From a virus, in IMG/VR virus record IMGVR_UViG_3300032278_000125, positions 1 through 22,663 of that record: DNA of 22,663 bases; one strand, written 5' to 3'. Of this stretch, positions 5,637-12,211 are shown piece by piece (the stretch's first letter is position 1; the number at the start of each line of letters is the position of its first letter). Position numbers and translations under genes: made by a program. Under the pieces are notes generated by a model. That model ran no database searches, was not told the DNA's origin, and was given only the letters and a program-made list of their open reading frames with translations.

Positions 5637-6779
5637 CTATGCGGTGAGCGCGATCGCCGCGACGGCGTCGGCCTTGCGTTTGTCGCTGGCGTGCACGTAT
5701 CTGTGCAGCACCATCGTCGTCGACTTCCATCCGCCGATCGCGGCGATCGTCGTGGCGTCGAATCCGGCCTCGGCCATTCTGGTCGCGGCGGTGTGGCGGA
5801 GCGAGTGAAACGTCACGCCGCCATTTTTCCGGCCATATGTGACCCCCGCGCGTTCGCAGGCGCGCTCGAAGATGTCGCGCACGCGATCTTTCAGCCCGGC
5901 GGGATCTTTGCGCGTTCGCAGCGCGGCGAAGACATGCGGGCACCGCGCGCGGTTGTCGGTGCGGCACGTTTCGCACGGCCCGGTCGCGCCCGTGTGAATG
6001 TGCCGGGGAAGCTTCGCGAGTTCGTCGCGCAGTTTTGGCGATACCGGCACCGTGTAGGCTTCGCCGTTTTTCGGATCGGGCACTCTGATTTTGTCGCCTT
6101 TAATGTGCCCATATTCGAGGCCGATACAATCGCCGAGCCGCATCGCCGTGTAATACGCGAGCGCCACGAACGCGCGCTCGGCACCGGCCAGGGCGTCGAG
6201 GATACGCCCGGCGTCGGCAGGCGTCAGGACTTGCGCCTCGTACTGTGTCGCCCGCAGGCGCTTGTGCCCGACGAGCGGCGACGCGGTCAGCTCACCGGCC
6301 TCGACCGCCGACGCCAAGATTACCTTCAGTTCGTCGAGGTCGCGGTTCACGGTCGACGCGCTGACGGTTTTTGTTCTGACGGTCGACCATTCGTCGACCA
6401 TCTTGGCCGTGATCCGGTGCAGGCGTTTCGATCCGAACACCGCGATCAAGCGGTCGATCCGGGATCGGTCAGTCCGGCCGCCGTGCTTCCGCTGCCGCAG
6501 CTTATGTTCGATATACCAGGCGGCGAAGTCGGCAAAACGCGGCGAGGTTTTCTTCTGCGCGATGCCGACCGACCCCTGCGCCCGCGCCGTGATCTGCGTC
6601 GCGCGCAACGTGATCGCGTCGTTGATCGCGCTCTTCCCGCCCGCGACGATGCCCGTCGAGATCCGCGCCCTCGGCAGGTCGCCGACGGCGGGCAGGCGCA
6701 TCCAGAAGTACGGCGATTTCGGCTGGCGATAGAGGCCAGTGCCGTCGAGTGCCTTGCGTGCTTTTTCGTGGTTAGTCAT
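5637..6779 (-). CDS. int: Tyrosine recombinase / phage integrase
   Basis: 380 residues. The N-terminal part (about 75-165) is a SAM-like core-binding domain. The catalytic domain shows R214 in T-A-M-R-L-G-D, K237 in D-P-K-N-G-E, H325 and R328 in H-S-L-R-H, W351 in G-G-W-K-S, and nucleophile Y361 in L-H-R-Y-V-H, so the active site is complete. A Cys-rich insertion (C269, C272, C280, H282) between the K beta-hairpin and the H-x-x-R helix could bind zinc and is uncommon. The start overlaps the upstream helix-turn-helix gene as ATGA, and both are transcribed from the promoter at 7212-7240. It catalyses site-specific integration and excision of the phage genome. The attachment site was not identified. 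Confidence 0.95.
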   Translation of the reverse strand: MTNHEKARKALDGTGLYRQPKSPYFWMRLPAVGDLPRARISTGIVAGGKSAINDAITLRATQITARAQGSVGIAQKKTSPRFADFAAWYIEHKLRQRKHGGRTDRSRIDRLIAVFGSKRLHRITAKMVDEWSTVRTKTVSASTVNRDLDELKVILASAVEAGELTASPLVGHKRLRATQYEAQVLTPADAGRILDALAGAERAFVALAYYTAMRLGDCIGLEYGHIKGDKIRVPDPKNGEAYTVPVSPKLRDELAKLPRHIHTGATGPCETCRTDNRARCPHVFAALRTRKDPAGLKDRVRDIFERACERAGVTYGRKNGGVTFHSLRHTAATRMAEAGFDATTIAAIGGWKSTTMVLHRYVHASDKRKADAVAAIALTA

Positions 6780-6964
6780 TTCGATCCTCTTTTGGGGCGG
6801 CCAGGTTTGCCGAGTTTCCGGTTGAGTAAGCGCCGCCGCTCGGCGGGCGTCAAGACGAACACGCCGCCGATCGTGCGCGGCGTGATATCGAGGGCGTCGA
6901 GTAGTTGGTGTACGCGCTGGCGTGACACGCCAAGCTCGACCGCGACGTCGCTGACACTAAACAC
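6776..6964 (-). CDS. Small helix-turn-helix protein, likely excisionase/recombination directionality factor
   Basis: 62 residues from a GTG start. The sequence F-S-V-S-D-V-A-V-E-L-G-V-S-R-Q-R-V-H-Q-L-L-D-A-L forms a clear helix-turn-helix at residues 2-25, followed by a wing (T-I-G-G-V-F-V-L-T) and a short helix plus a basic Lys/Arg/Gly/Pro tail. The size, the winged-helix layout and the four-base overlap with the integrase start are typical of excisionases, which bend attachment-site DNA and direct the integrase. It could instead be a small regulator of the integrase promoter. The GTG overlaps the end of the upstream gene by eight bases. Confidence 0.75.
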   Translation of the reverse strand: MFSVSDVAVELGVSRQRVHQLLDALDITPRTIGGVFVLTPAERRRLLNRKLGKPGRPKRGSK

Positions 6965-7172
6965 GATCGAGCCTCGTGCCGAGCAACTGGCCGACCTTGT
7001 GGCCTTGCGGATCGTTCGCCGCGATCTCGGCGGCGAGGGTGTCGAGTTGGCGACTGAGCGCGAACGCCGTGGCGTCGTTGACCTGGTCGCGGTCGAGCCG
7101 CGTCCAGACTTGCACGTAGGCGTCGAGCCGTGCGGCCTGCGCCAGCTCGGCGGTGTTCTGTGTCTTCGTCAT
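6957..7172 (-). CDS. Small helical protein of unknown function in the integration operon
   Basis: 71 residues starting M-T-K-T-Q-N-T-A-E-L. Mainly helical with alternating Ala/Leu and charged residues (A-R-L-D-A-Y-V-Q-V-W-T-R-L-D, then A-L-S-R-Q-L-D-T-L-A-A-E-I). The ATG at 7172 is chosen because an aggag motif precedes it. An ATG at 7202 in the same frame lies only a few bases from the predicted transcription start and has no room for a ribosome site. It is the first gene of the integration operon, directly downstream of one of the two duplicated promoter modules. No family was recognised. Confidence 0.6.
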   Translation of the reverse strand: MTKTQNTAELAQAARLDAYVQVWTRLDRDQVNDATAFALSRQLDTLAAEIAANDPQGHKVGQLLGTRLDRV

Positions 7173-7211
7173 CGTGCCTGCTCTCCTATGCGTTGCCGTC
7201 ATGGCCCTTTA

Positions 7212-7240
7212 ATACTATGTAAACCCTTGACACGCGTCAA
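7212..7240 (-). promoter_or_regulatory. Promoter of the integration operon, with overlapping operator-like inverted repeat
   Basis: On the minus strand: -35 TTGACG (plus 7235-7240), a 17-base spacer, -10 TAGTAT (plus 7212-7217). A dyad TTGAC-N4-GTCAA covers the -35 (plus 7227-7240), as expected for a repressor operator. It lies 40 bases before the start of the 71-aa gene, and the predicted transcript start is near 7205. Confidence 0.75.
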
Positions 7241-7267
7241 CCACAAAGCGACACGCGGGCGGGTTTT
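7220..7267. repeat. 48-bp promoter/operator module, copy 1
   Basis: Matches 7589-7636 at 43 of 48 positions, counted by eye. All differences fall in or next to the centre of the TTGAC-N4-GTCAA dyad. The module is bounded by AAACCC and GGGTTT, which are themselves inverted repeats, and includes an invariant 23-base block on the side upstream of the -35 (plus 7245-7267). Confidence 0.9.
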
Positions 7268-7274
7268 GTTTTGC

Positions 7275-7305
7275 AAAAAAAACGGCCGCCAGGCGGCGGC
7301 CGTTT
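7275..7305 (-). terminator. Strong intrinsic terminator after the 67-aa gene
   Basis: A perfect 11-base stem (7280-7290 with 7295-7305), a 4-base loop and, on the minus strand, an eight-T run (plus A7275-A7282). It lies just after the stop at 7338 and before the next minus-strand promoter, so it separates the two leftward transcription units. Confidence 0.9.
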
Positions 7306-7337
7306 GTCGGTGCGGGCGAAACTATGAGCTGGGCGGA

Positions 7338-7541
7338 TTATCTGTCGCAGTCGTCTAATTCAACCGAGCCGCTCACGTCTGCCTGTGTGATCTCGATTGC
7401 CGTGTTGTCGGCGAATCCGTCGCCCTCTAGGCGGCCCAGTCCCTCGACCGCCTCCGCGATAGAAACGGCGGCGTCTTTGGCGCTGTCGGCCGTGAGGAAC
7501 CGGATATCGACCGTGACCGAGTAGTGTTTTTGGGATGTCAT
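7338..7541 (-). CDS. 67-aa protein of unknown function under the duplicated promoter
   Basis: Starts M-T-S-Q-K-H-Y-S-V-T-V-D-I-R-F-L. The layout suggests a strand (Y-S-V-T-V-D-I-R-F), a helix (D-S-A-K-D-A-A-V-S-I-A-E-A-V-E-G-L) and further strands (T-A-I-E-I-T-Q-A-D-V-S-G-S-V-E-L) with an acidic end. No helix-turn-helix is visible, so it is not an obvious repressor. The ATG at 7541 has a good aaaggag site eight bases upstream. The possible ATG at 7571 would be at or before the transcript start. It forms a single-gene transcription unit with its own promoter and terminator, which suggests a regulated leftward product, perhaps expressed in the lysogen. Function unknown. Confidence 0.7.
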   Translation of the reverse strand: MTSQKHYSVTVDIRFLTADSAKDAAVSIAEAVEGLGRLEGDGFADNTAIEITQADVSGSVELDDCDR

Positions 7542-7580
7542 TAAACTCGCTCCTTTATGTGTGGCCTTCATGTTGGAGTT

Positions 7581-7609
7581 ATTATCGTTAAACCCTTGAC
7601 GCCTGTCAA
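7581..7609 (-). promoter_or_regulatory. Strong sigma70-like promoter with overlapping operator-like inverted repeat
   Basis: On the minus strand: -35 TTGACA (plus 7604-7609), a 17-base spacer and -10 GATAAT (plus 7581-7586), close to consensus. The dyad TTGAC-N4-GTCAA (plus 7596-7609) covers the -35. It drives the 67-aa gene starting at 7541, with a predicted transcript start near 7574. Confidence 0.85.
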
Positions 7610-7636
7610 GCATAAAGCGACACGCGGGCGGGTTTT
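7589..7636. repeat. 48-bp promoter/operator module, copy 2
   Basis: Second copy of the module at 7220-7267, 369 bases away in the same orientation. The spacer-to-minus-10 portions differ outside the module, so the two promoters share their -35 and operator but have independent -10 regions. Confidence 0.9.
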
Positions 7637-7689
7637 CTTCGGCCCGCGACGGGTTGCGTTGTCAACGCTTCGCGCGAGACGATCTGCTC

Positions 7690-7848
7690 GTGTACGCCGA
7701 CGCGACGTTTGTGATCGGCTGGCTGATTGCGATCGCCGGGTGCGCCCTGGTCGCGCCATCGCTGGCCGTGATTGTCACCGGGTTAGTACTCGTCAGCGCG
7801 GCGGTGACGTGGGAGCGGAACAACAGAGACGATGAGCCTGATCAGTAG
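7690..7848 (+). CDS. Small two-helix membrane protein upstream of portal
   Basis: 52 residues if started at the GTG at 7690; a TTG at 7654 would add 12. Almost the whole length is hydrophobic in two blocks: F-V-I-G-W-L-I-A-I-A-G-C-A-L-V and L-A-V-I-V-T-G-L-V-L-V-S-A-A-V, separated by A-P-S, then a charged tail. This predicts a helical hairpin in the membrane. Small membrane proteins next to the portal are common in phages of this type, but their function is unknown; holin-like activity cannot be excluded. The ribosome binding site is weak. It overlaps the portal start by 17 bases. Confidence 0.55.
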   Translation: MYADATFVIGWLIAIAGCALVAPSLAVIVTGLVLVSAAVTWERNNRDDEPDQ

Positions 7849-9112
7849 ATTGCTCGAATCGCGGGCAGGACTGGCGCAGCCGAGTCGCTGGTTGCTTGAC
7901 GCCTGGGGCGGCGGGGCGACACCTAGCGGCGCGACCGTGACACACGAAACGGCGCTGCGCCATCCTGCCGTTTATCGCGCCGTGAGTTTGATCAGCGCGA
8001 CCGTAGGATCGCTACCGCTCAAGATCTATCGACGCCTGCCGAACGACGGCAAGATCGCCGAACCGGCGCACCGGCTCTATCCGCTGCTGCACGATTCGCC
8101 GAACGGCGAGCAGACCTCGATGGATTTCCGCGAGGCGCTCCAAAGCGATCTGTGTCTCTACGGCAACGCGTTCGCGCAGATCGTGCGCGACCGTCAGCAA
8201 CGCATCACCGCGCTGTATCCACTCCAGGCGCGACGGATGCAGATCTCGCGCGACAAGGATCTGCGGCTCGTGTATTCATACCAGACCGACGTGGCGCGGC
8301 ACGAGTTCGTCGCCGACCCGCTGCACCCGCCGATCCTGCACCTGCGATCCTTTAGCGCCGACGGCGTTGTCGGGCGTTCGCCGATCGAGGTCGCACGCGA
8401 TGCGGTCGCCGGGGCGATTGCGGCCGACACCTACGGGCAGACGTTTTTCGGCAACGGCGCGGCACCGGGCGGCGTCCTGCAAGGGCCGCGCGGCGGGCGA
8501 CTCACCGAGCAGGCGCACCAACGCCTGCGCTCGTCGTGGGATGCCGCGCACAAGGGGGCGGCACGCGCGCATCGCGTGGCGCTGCTCGAAGACGGATGGA
8601 CGTGGAACCCGATCAGCGTCGGCAATCGTGACAGCCAGTGGATCGAAGCGCGGCAGCTCGGCGTGCTCGACATCGCGCGGCTATTCGGCCTGCCGCCGTG
8701 GACACTGTACGAAATGGAACACGCCGCAACCTACAACTCGGTCGAGCAGCAGGCGATCGACTTTGCGCGCGAGATCTCGGGCTGGCTGCGTCGGTGGGAA
8801 TCGCAGCTCGATAAAACGCTACTGTCGGCCCGCTCGACGCGCACGCACTTTTCCAAGTTCGTGATCGAGGGCATGTTGCGCGGTGATATTCAGACGCGGT
8901 ATCAGGCGTACGCGACCGGCAGGCAATGGGGTTGGCTGTCGATCAACGACGTTCGCAAGCTCGAAGACATGAACCCGATCGGCGACGCGGGCAACGACTA
9001 CATGCAGCCGCTTAACATGCAGGCGGCAGGAGCACCCGACGACCCGGTCGACGCAATCAGCGACGAGCAGTCGGCGCGCTTGCTGGCGCTCGCGACTGGC
9101 GAACCGAACTAA
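7832..9112 (+). CDS. Portal protein, HK97 family
   Basis: 426 residues, normal for the family. Diagnostic blocks include H-P-A-V-Y-R-A-V-S-L-I-S-A-T-V-G-S-L-P-L, L-Y-G-N-A-F-A-Q-I-V-R-D, L-H-L-R-S-F-S-A-D-G-V-V-G-R-S-P-I and G-L-P-P-W-T-L-Y near residues 285-295. The twelve-subunit portal ring occupies one capsid vertex, is the channel for DNA packaging and the platform for connector assembly. The C-terminal section (R-G-D-I-Q-T-R-Y-Q-A-Y-A-T-G-R-Q-W-G-W-L-S-I-N-D-V-R) is also typical. The ATG lies within the end of the small membrane-protein gene, implying coupled translation. Confidence 0.96.
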   Translation: MSLISRLLESRAGLAQPSRWLLDAWGGGATPSGATVTHETALRHPAVYRAVSLISATVGSLPLKIYRRLPNDGKIAEPAHRLYPLLHDSPNGEQTSMDFREALQSDLCLYGNAFAQIVRDRQQRITALYPLQARRMQISRDKDLRLVYSYQTDVARHEFVADPLHPPILHLRSFSADGVVGRSPIEVARDAVAGAIAADTYGQTFFGNGAAPGGVLQGPRGGRLTEQAHQRLRSSWDAAHKGAARAHRVALLEDGWTWNPISVGNRDSQWIEARQLGVLDIARLFGLPPWTLYEMEHAATYNSVEQQAIDFAREISGWLRRWESQLDKTLLSARSTRTHFSKFVIEGMLRGDIQTRYQAYATGRQWGWLSINDVRKLEDMNPIGDAGNDYMQPLNMQAAGAPDDPVDAISDEQSARLLALATGEPN

Positions 9113-9121
9113 GGGGGCACG

Positions 9122-9709
9122 ATGGCAGATCGCGAAGTTCGCACCCTAACCCGACGCGTCGAGGCGCGTGCGTCTGGCGACGACGCCGGGCCGCACAACG
9201 AGATCACCGGCTACGCGGCGATCTTCGACACGCCGACGACGATCGCGGGCGCGTTCACCGAGACGATCGATCGCGGCGCGTTCGATGACGCCCTCGGCGA
9301 CGACGTGCGCGTCTTGTTTAACCACGACCCGAGCCGGTTACTCGGTCGCACCAAAAGCGGCACCGCGTCGATTGCGGTCGACGAGACGGGACTGCGCTAC
9401 CTGGTGCGCCCGCCGGACACCGCGACCGGCCGCGAGGTGCTTGAGTTGCTGCAACGCGGCGACATTTCTGGCAGCTCGTTCGGGTTCCGCGTATTACAAG
9501 ATCGCTGGACTGACGGCGCAACGCCGGGCGACTTGCCGGTGCGACATTTAGAACGCGTCGCCCTGTATGACGTTTCGCCCGTGACGATGCCCGCGTATGC
9601 AGAGACGACCGCCGAGGCGCGCAGCCAGGCGGCAGCCCGTACACACACGAACGACAGCGCGACCGCGCAGCGACGTCTGACGGTCGCCCGGCACACGATG
9701 CACGAGTAG
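9122..9709 (+). CDS. Prohead protease, HK97 family
   Basis: 195 residues, with aaggggg just upstream of the ATG. The herpesvirus-assemblin-like fold is shown by I-T-G-Y-A-A-I-F-D-T-P, then the catalytic His in V-L-F-N-H-D-P (H68) and the catalytic Ser in D-I-S-G-S-S-F-G-F (probably S119), followed by L-Y-D-V-S-P-V-T-M-P-A-Y. It cleaves the N-terminal scaffold (delta) domain of the capsid protein during head maturation, and then itself. Its position between portal and capsid is canonical. The C-terminal 40 residues are Ala/Thr/Arg-rich and likely removed or disordered. Confidence 0.95.
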   Translation: MADREVRTLTRRVEARASGDDAGPHNEITGYAAIFDTPTTIAGAFTETIDRGAFDDALGDDVRVLFNHDPSRLLGRTKSGTASIAVDETGLRYLVRPPDTATGREVLELLQRGDISGSSFGFRVLQDRWTDGATPGDLPVRHLERVALYDVSPVTMPAYAETTAEARSQAAARTHTNDSATAQRRLTVARHTMHE

Positions 9710-9747
9710 GACAACGGTTTAACACTCGCGTCGGCGCTCGCGTCATC

Positions 9748-9759
9748 GGCTAGCTAGCC
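9748..9759. repeat. 12-bp perfect palindrome before the capsid gene
   Basis: GGCTAGCTAGCC lies in the 86-base gap between protease and capsid genes. It could be a protein-binding site or part of an mRNA structure in the capsid leader, but no promoter was recognised around it. Confidence 0.4.
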
Positions 9760-9795
9760 CACACGCAGCAACGCGGCCTTACTGAGGGGGATCGC

Positions 9796-10977
9796 ATGAA
9801 GCTACGTGAACAACGCGCCAAGCTGGTCGAACAGCAGCGCCAGATTGTCAAGGCCGCCGACGACGAGTCGCGGGGCATGACAGTCGACGAGCTGACGAAG
9901 TTCGACGCAATCAACGACGACATCGACGCACTGAAGGCGACGATCGACCGTGCCGAAGCGGTCGAGGCCGAAGAGCGGGCCGACGTCCAGATCGCCGAGC
10001 CAATGGAAACGCGCACACCGTCAACGGTGAGCGTGCCCGTACACACCGAGACGCGCATCGGCGTCGGGTCCGACGAGTACCGCGAGGCATTCGACGGCTA
10101 CCTGCGAAGCGGCGTTATGGAGCGTCGTGCGCTCGAAGTCGGCACGAACAGCGAGGGCGGCTACCTGGTGCCCGATAGCTGGTCGAATCAGCTCGTCCAG
10201 GCGCGCAACGCAGAAAACGTGATGCGCCAGTTGGCGACCGTCGTGACGACGACTAGCGGCACCTTCAACGTACCGACGGTTAGCTCGCAAGGCACCGCAA
10301 GCTGGACCACCGAGGAAAGTGCTCATACGGAGAGCGATCCGGCGTTCGGTATTGTGCAGTTCTCGGCCTACAAGGCCTCGACGCTGGTGAAGGTCAGCGA
10401 CGAGTTGCTGAACGACAACGCCTACGACCTCGAAGGCTACCTCGCGCAGGAGTTCGGCCGACGGATCGGCGTGTTGGAGGAAGCTGCATTTTGCGATGGT
10501 TCTGGCTCTGGACAGCCCAAGGGAACGATCTACGACGCGACCGTGGCGGTAACAGCGGCGGGCGCGGCGGCGGTGACTGCTCTGGAGTTGGTAAGCCTGT
10601 ACCACAGTCTCGGTCGGCAGTATCGCGATCGGGCGTCGTGGCTTTTGCACGACAACACGGTGCAACTAGTCAGGAAACTGGTTGATGGTGATTCACAATT
10701 CTTATGGCAGCCAGGCCTCCAGGCTGGGGCACCCGACCGGCTACTCGGTCGCCCGGTCTACACGAGCGACGGGATCCCGGTTCCGACGACGGCGAAAAAG
10801 TCGATCGTATTCGGTGACATCGGATCGGCGTACTGGATCGCAGACCGTGCCGGGATCTCGGTGCAACGTCTCAATGAGTTGTATGCCGCGAACGGCCAGG
10901 TCGGGTTCATTGCATCGAGCCGCACCGACGGCGCAAACGTACTCACCGACGCGGTCAAGGTTCTCCAGCAGGCCTAG
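9796..10977 (+). CDS. Major capsid protein, HK97 fold
   Basis: 393 residues, preceded by a strong gaggggga site. Residues 1-70 are a charged coiled coil (M-K-L-R-E-Q-R-A-K-L-V-E-Q-Q-R... to about A-E-E-R-A-D-V), the expected delta/scaffold domain that the upstream protease removes. The mature part starts around residue 100-120 with the signature N-S-E-G-G-Y-L-V-P-D, followed by the P-domain and E-loop patterns A-S-W-T-T-E-E-S-A, V-K-V-S-D-E-L-L-N-D and E-F-G-R-R-I-G-V-L-E-E-A-A-F, and ends with the D-G-A-N-V-L-T-D-A-V strand. It forms the icosahedral shell. Whether it crosslinks as in HK97 cannot be judged by eye. A terminator-like hairpin follows it. Confidence 0.96.
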   Translation: MKLREQRAKLVEQQRQIVKAADDESRGMTVDELTKFDAINDDIDALKATIDRAEAVEAEERADVQIAEPMETRTPSTVSVPVHTETRIGVGSDEYREAFDGYLRSGVMERRALEVGTNSEGGYLVPDSWSNQLVQARNAENVMRQLATVVTTTSGTFNVPTVSSQGTASWTTEESAHTESDPAFGIVQFSAYKASTLVKVSDELLNDNAYDLEGYLAQEFGRRIGVLEEAAFCDGSGSGQPKGTIYDATVAVTAAGAAAVTALELVSLYHSLGRQYRDRASWLLHDNTVQLVRKLVDGDSQFLWQPGLQAGAPDRLLGRPVYTSDGIPVPTTAKKSIVFGDIGSAYWIADRAGISVQRLNELYAANGQVGFIASSRTDGANVLTDAVKVLQQA

Positions 10978-10998
10978 TCGGGCGGTGCTGAACTGCTC

Positions 10999-11038
10999 AA
11001 GGTGGCGCGGGTGCGTAGTGCGCCTGCGCCGCCTTTTT
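10999..11038 (+). terminator. Terminator-like hairpin after the major capsid gene
   Basis: A 16-base stem with three G-T wobbles (10999-11014 with 11020-11035), a 5-base loop and a five-T run at 11034-11038. It follows the capsid stop by 21 bases and would end or attenuate the transcript, raising capsid mRNA over the connector genes. Confidence 0.8.
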
Positions 11039-11056
11039 CCAGAGAGGCGACACACG

Positions 11057-11272
11057 ATGCAAATCAGAATGTTGACGTCGATCGCAGGTGCGGATCTGAC
11101 AGCCAGGCCCGGCGAGGTCGTCGAGTGCGAGCCGTTACTCGCGGCGCGATTGATCGACAGCGATCAAGCGGTCGCAGTCGACGGTGCGCCCGAAGCGGCG
11201 GCAGTCGGCGGTGCGCCGGAAGTCGCGACGACGGCACGCGCGCAGCCGCGACGCCGGGGCAAGCGTGGCTAA
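11057..11272 (+). CDS. Small protein between capsid and connector genes
   Basis: 71 residues with a gagaggcg ribosome site. The N-terminal half M-Q-I-R-M-L-T-S-I-A-G-A-D-L-T-A-R-P-G-E-V-V-E followed by A-A-R-L-I-D-S-D-Q-A-V matches a small beta-rich family often encoded in exactly this position in HK97-like phages. The tail is an Ala/Pro-rich then Arg/Lys-rich linker with a near-repeat (V-D-G-A-P-E-A and V-G-G-A-P-E-V). Function is unknown; a minor head component or capsid-associated factor is plausible from position. The next gene starts inside its last codons. Confidence 0.75.
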   Translation: MQIRMLTSIAGADLTARPGEVVECEPLLAARLIDSDQAVAVDGAPEAAAVGGAPEVATTARAQPRRRGKRG

Positions 11273-11858
11273 GTGGTCGGATATCTGGCACGAGCTGGTC
11301 GAGGTATCGGCCCCGAGTGCCGAGCCGATCACGACCGCCGAGGCGAAGGCGTTTTTGCGGGTCGACCATTCGACGCAGGATGATCTCGTTGACGATCTGA
11401 TCGCGGCGGCGCGGCAGCGTGTCGAGGCCGACACCGGGCGCAGCCTGATCACGACAACTTGGGATCTGACGTTTGATCAGTTTCCCGACGAGCGGGCGAT
11501 CGTGCTGCCACGGTTGCCGCTGGCGTCGGTAACGTCGATCACGAGTTATGACGAAGACGACGCCTCGGCGACGTTCGCCAGCTCAAAATACCTCGTCGAT
11601 ACGGCGCAGGGACGGATCGCGCTGAACGACGACGAAGACTGGCCGACGGATCTGCGAACGCATAGCAGCGCCGTCGTGCGGTTTGTTGCGGGCTACGGGG
11701 CGAGCGGGTCGAGTGTGCCGCAACCGTTGCGGCTCGCGCTGTATCAGCTCGTGGCGCACTGGTTCGAGCAGCCCGATCCGATTGCCGGGATCGAGCAGGT
11801 CGACGTCGCCTACGCCGGGCATGTGGCGGCGTATCGCGGCGGGCAGGGGATCGGCTGA
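11265..11858 (+). CDS. Head-tail connector protein (HK97 gp6-like)
   Basis: 197 residues from a GTG at 11265 that overlaps the previous gene by eight bases, with a ggggc site upstream; the in-frame ATG at 11184 would add an Arg-rich stretch and is rejected. Residues about 14-50 hold the family hallmark P-I-T-T-A-E-A-K-A-F-L-R-V-D followed by D-D-L-V-D-D-L-I-A-A-A-R-Q-R-V-E, and the C-terminal half has V-R-F-V-A-G-Y-G and P-L-R-L-A-L-Y-Q-L-V-A-H-W-F-E. The protein forms a ring under the portal that prepares the head for tail joining. The layout matches the gp6 / phiE125 gp8 group. Confidence 0.88.
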   Translation: MAKWSDIWHELVEVSAPSAEPITTAEAKAFLRVDHSTQDDLVDDLIAAARQRVEADTGRSLITTTWDLTFDQFPDERAIVLPRLPLASVTSITSYDEDDASATFASSKYLVDTAQGRIALNDDEDWPTDLRTHSSAVVRFVAGYGASGSSVPQPLRLALYQLVAHWFEQPDPIAGIEQVDVAYAGHVAAYRGGQGIG

Positions 11859-12211
11859 TGGCGCGGCGACCATTCAACCCGGCGAGGCTCAGCGAGCGTG
11901 TGACGATTCAAACAGCGACGACGAGCGTGGATAACCAAGGCGGGCGATCGGCGTCCTGGGGCACCCTGGCGACCGTGTGGGCCGACGTGCGGGCACTATC
12001 GAGTCGCGAGTCGATCGCGGCGAAGGCGGCGGCCTCGAAGGTCGGGTACGAGGTCACGGTGCGCTACCGATCCGACGTGACACCGAAAATGCGCGTGAGT
12101 TGGACGCCGTCGTGGGCCAGCGGAGCCGGGGCGACCTATTTGGAGATCCACGGCATCCGGCCTGACCGGGCATCGCAAACGCTGGCGCTAGATTGCGGGG
12201 CGGCGGCCTGA
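11858..12211 (+). CDS. Head closure / head-tail adaptor protein (SPP1 gp16-like)
   Basis: 117 residues, TGATG overlap with the connector gene. L-S-E-R-V-T-I-Q-T, D-N-Q-G-G-R-S-A-S-W, then T-V-W-A-D-V-R-A-L-S-S-R-E and V-R-Y-R-S-D-V-T-P-K-M-R-V are the beta-barrel hallmarks of the phage head-tail adaptor family (SPP1 gp16, HK97 gp7). It seals the filled head below the connector ring and gives the docking surface for the tail. Position after the gp6-like connector supports this. Confidence 0.9.
   Translation: MARRPFNPARLSERVTIQTATTSVDNQGGRSASWGTLATVWADVRALSSRESIAAKAAASKVGYEVTVRYRSDVTPKMRVSWTPSWASGAGATYLEIHGIRPDRASQTLALDCGAAA

Noticed and set aside
5020-5976. 318-codon minus-strand ORF across the end of terL and the integrase
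   Set aside because: Antisense shadow in high-GC coding DNA; it overlaps the clearly real terL nuclease domain and runs out of frame through integrase.
5691-7358. 555-codon plus-strand ORF opposite the integrase module
   Set aside because: Composition is Arg-rich without domain pattern, and it lies antisense to integrase, whose complete catalytic residues, operon overlaps, promoter and terminator fit the minus strand.
7220-7636. The 48-bp direct repeats as attL/attR-like sites of an inserted cassette
   Set aside because: Each copy matches a promoter/operator with correct -35/-10 spacing on the minus strand, and they flank only the 67-aa gene and terminator rather than the integrase; the promoter explanation is stronger.
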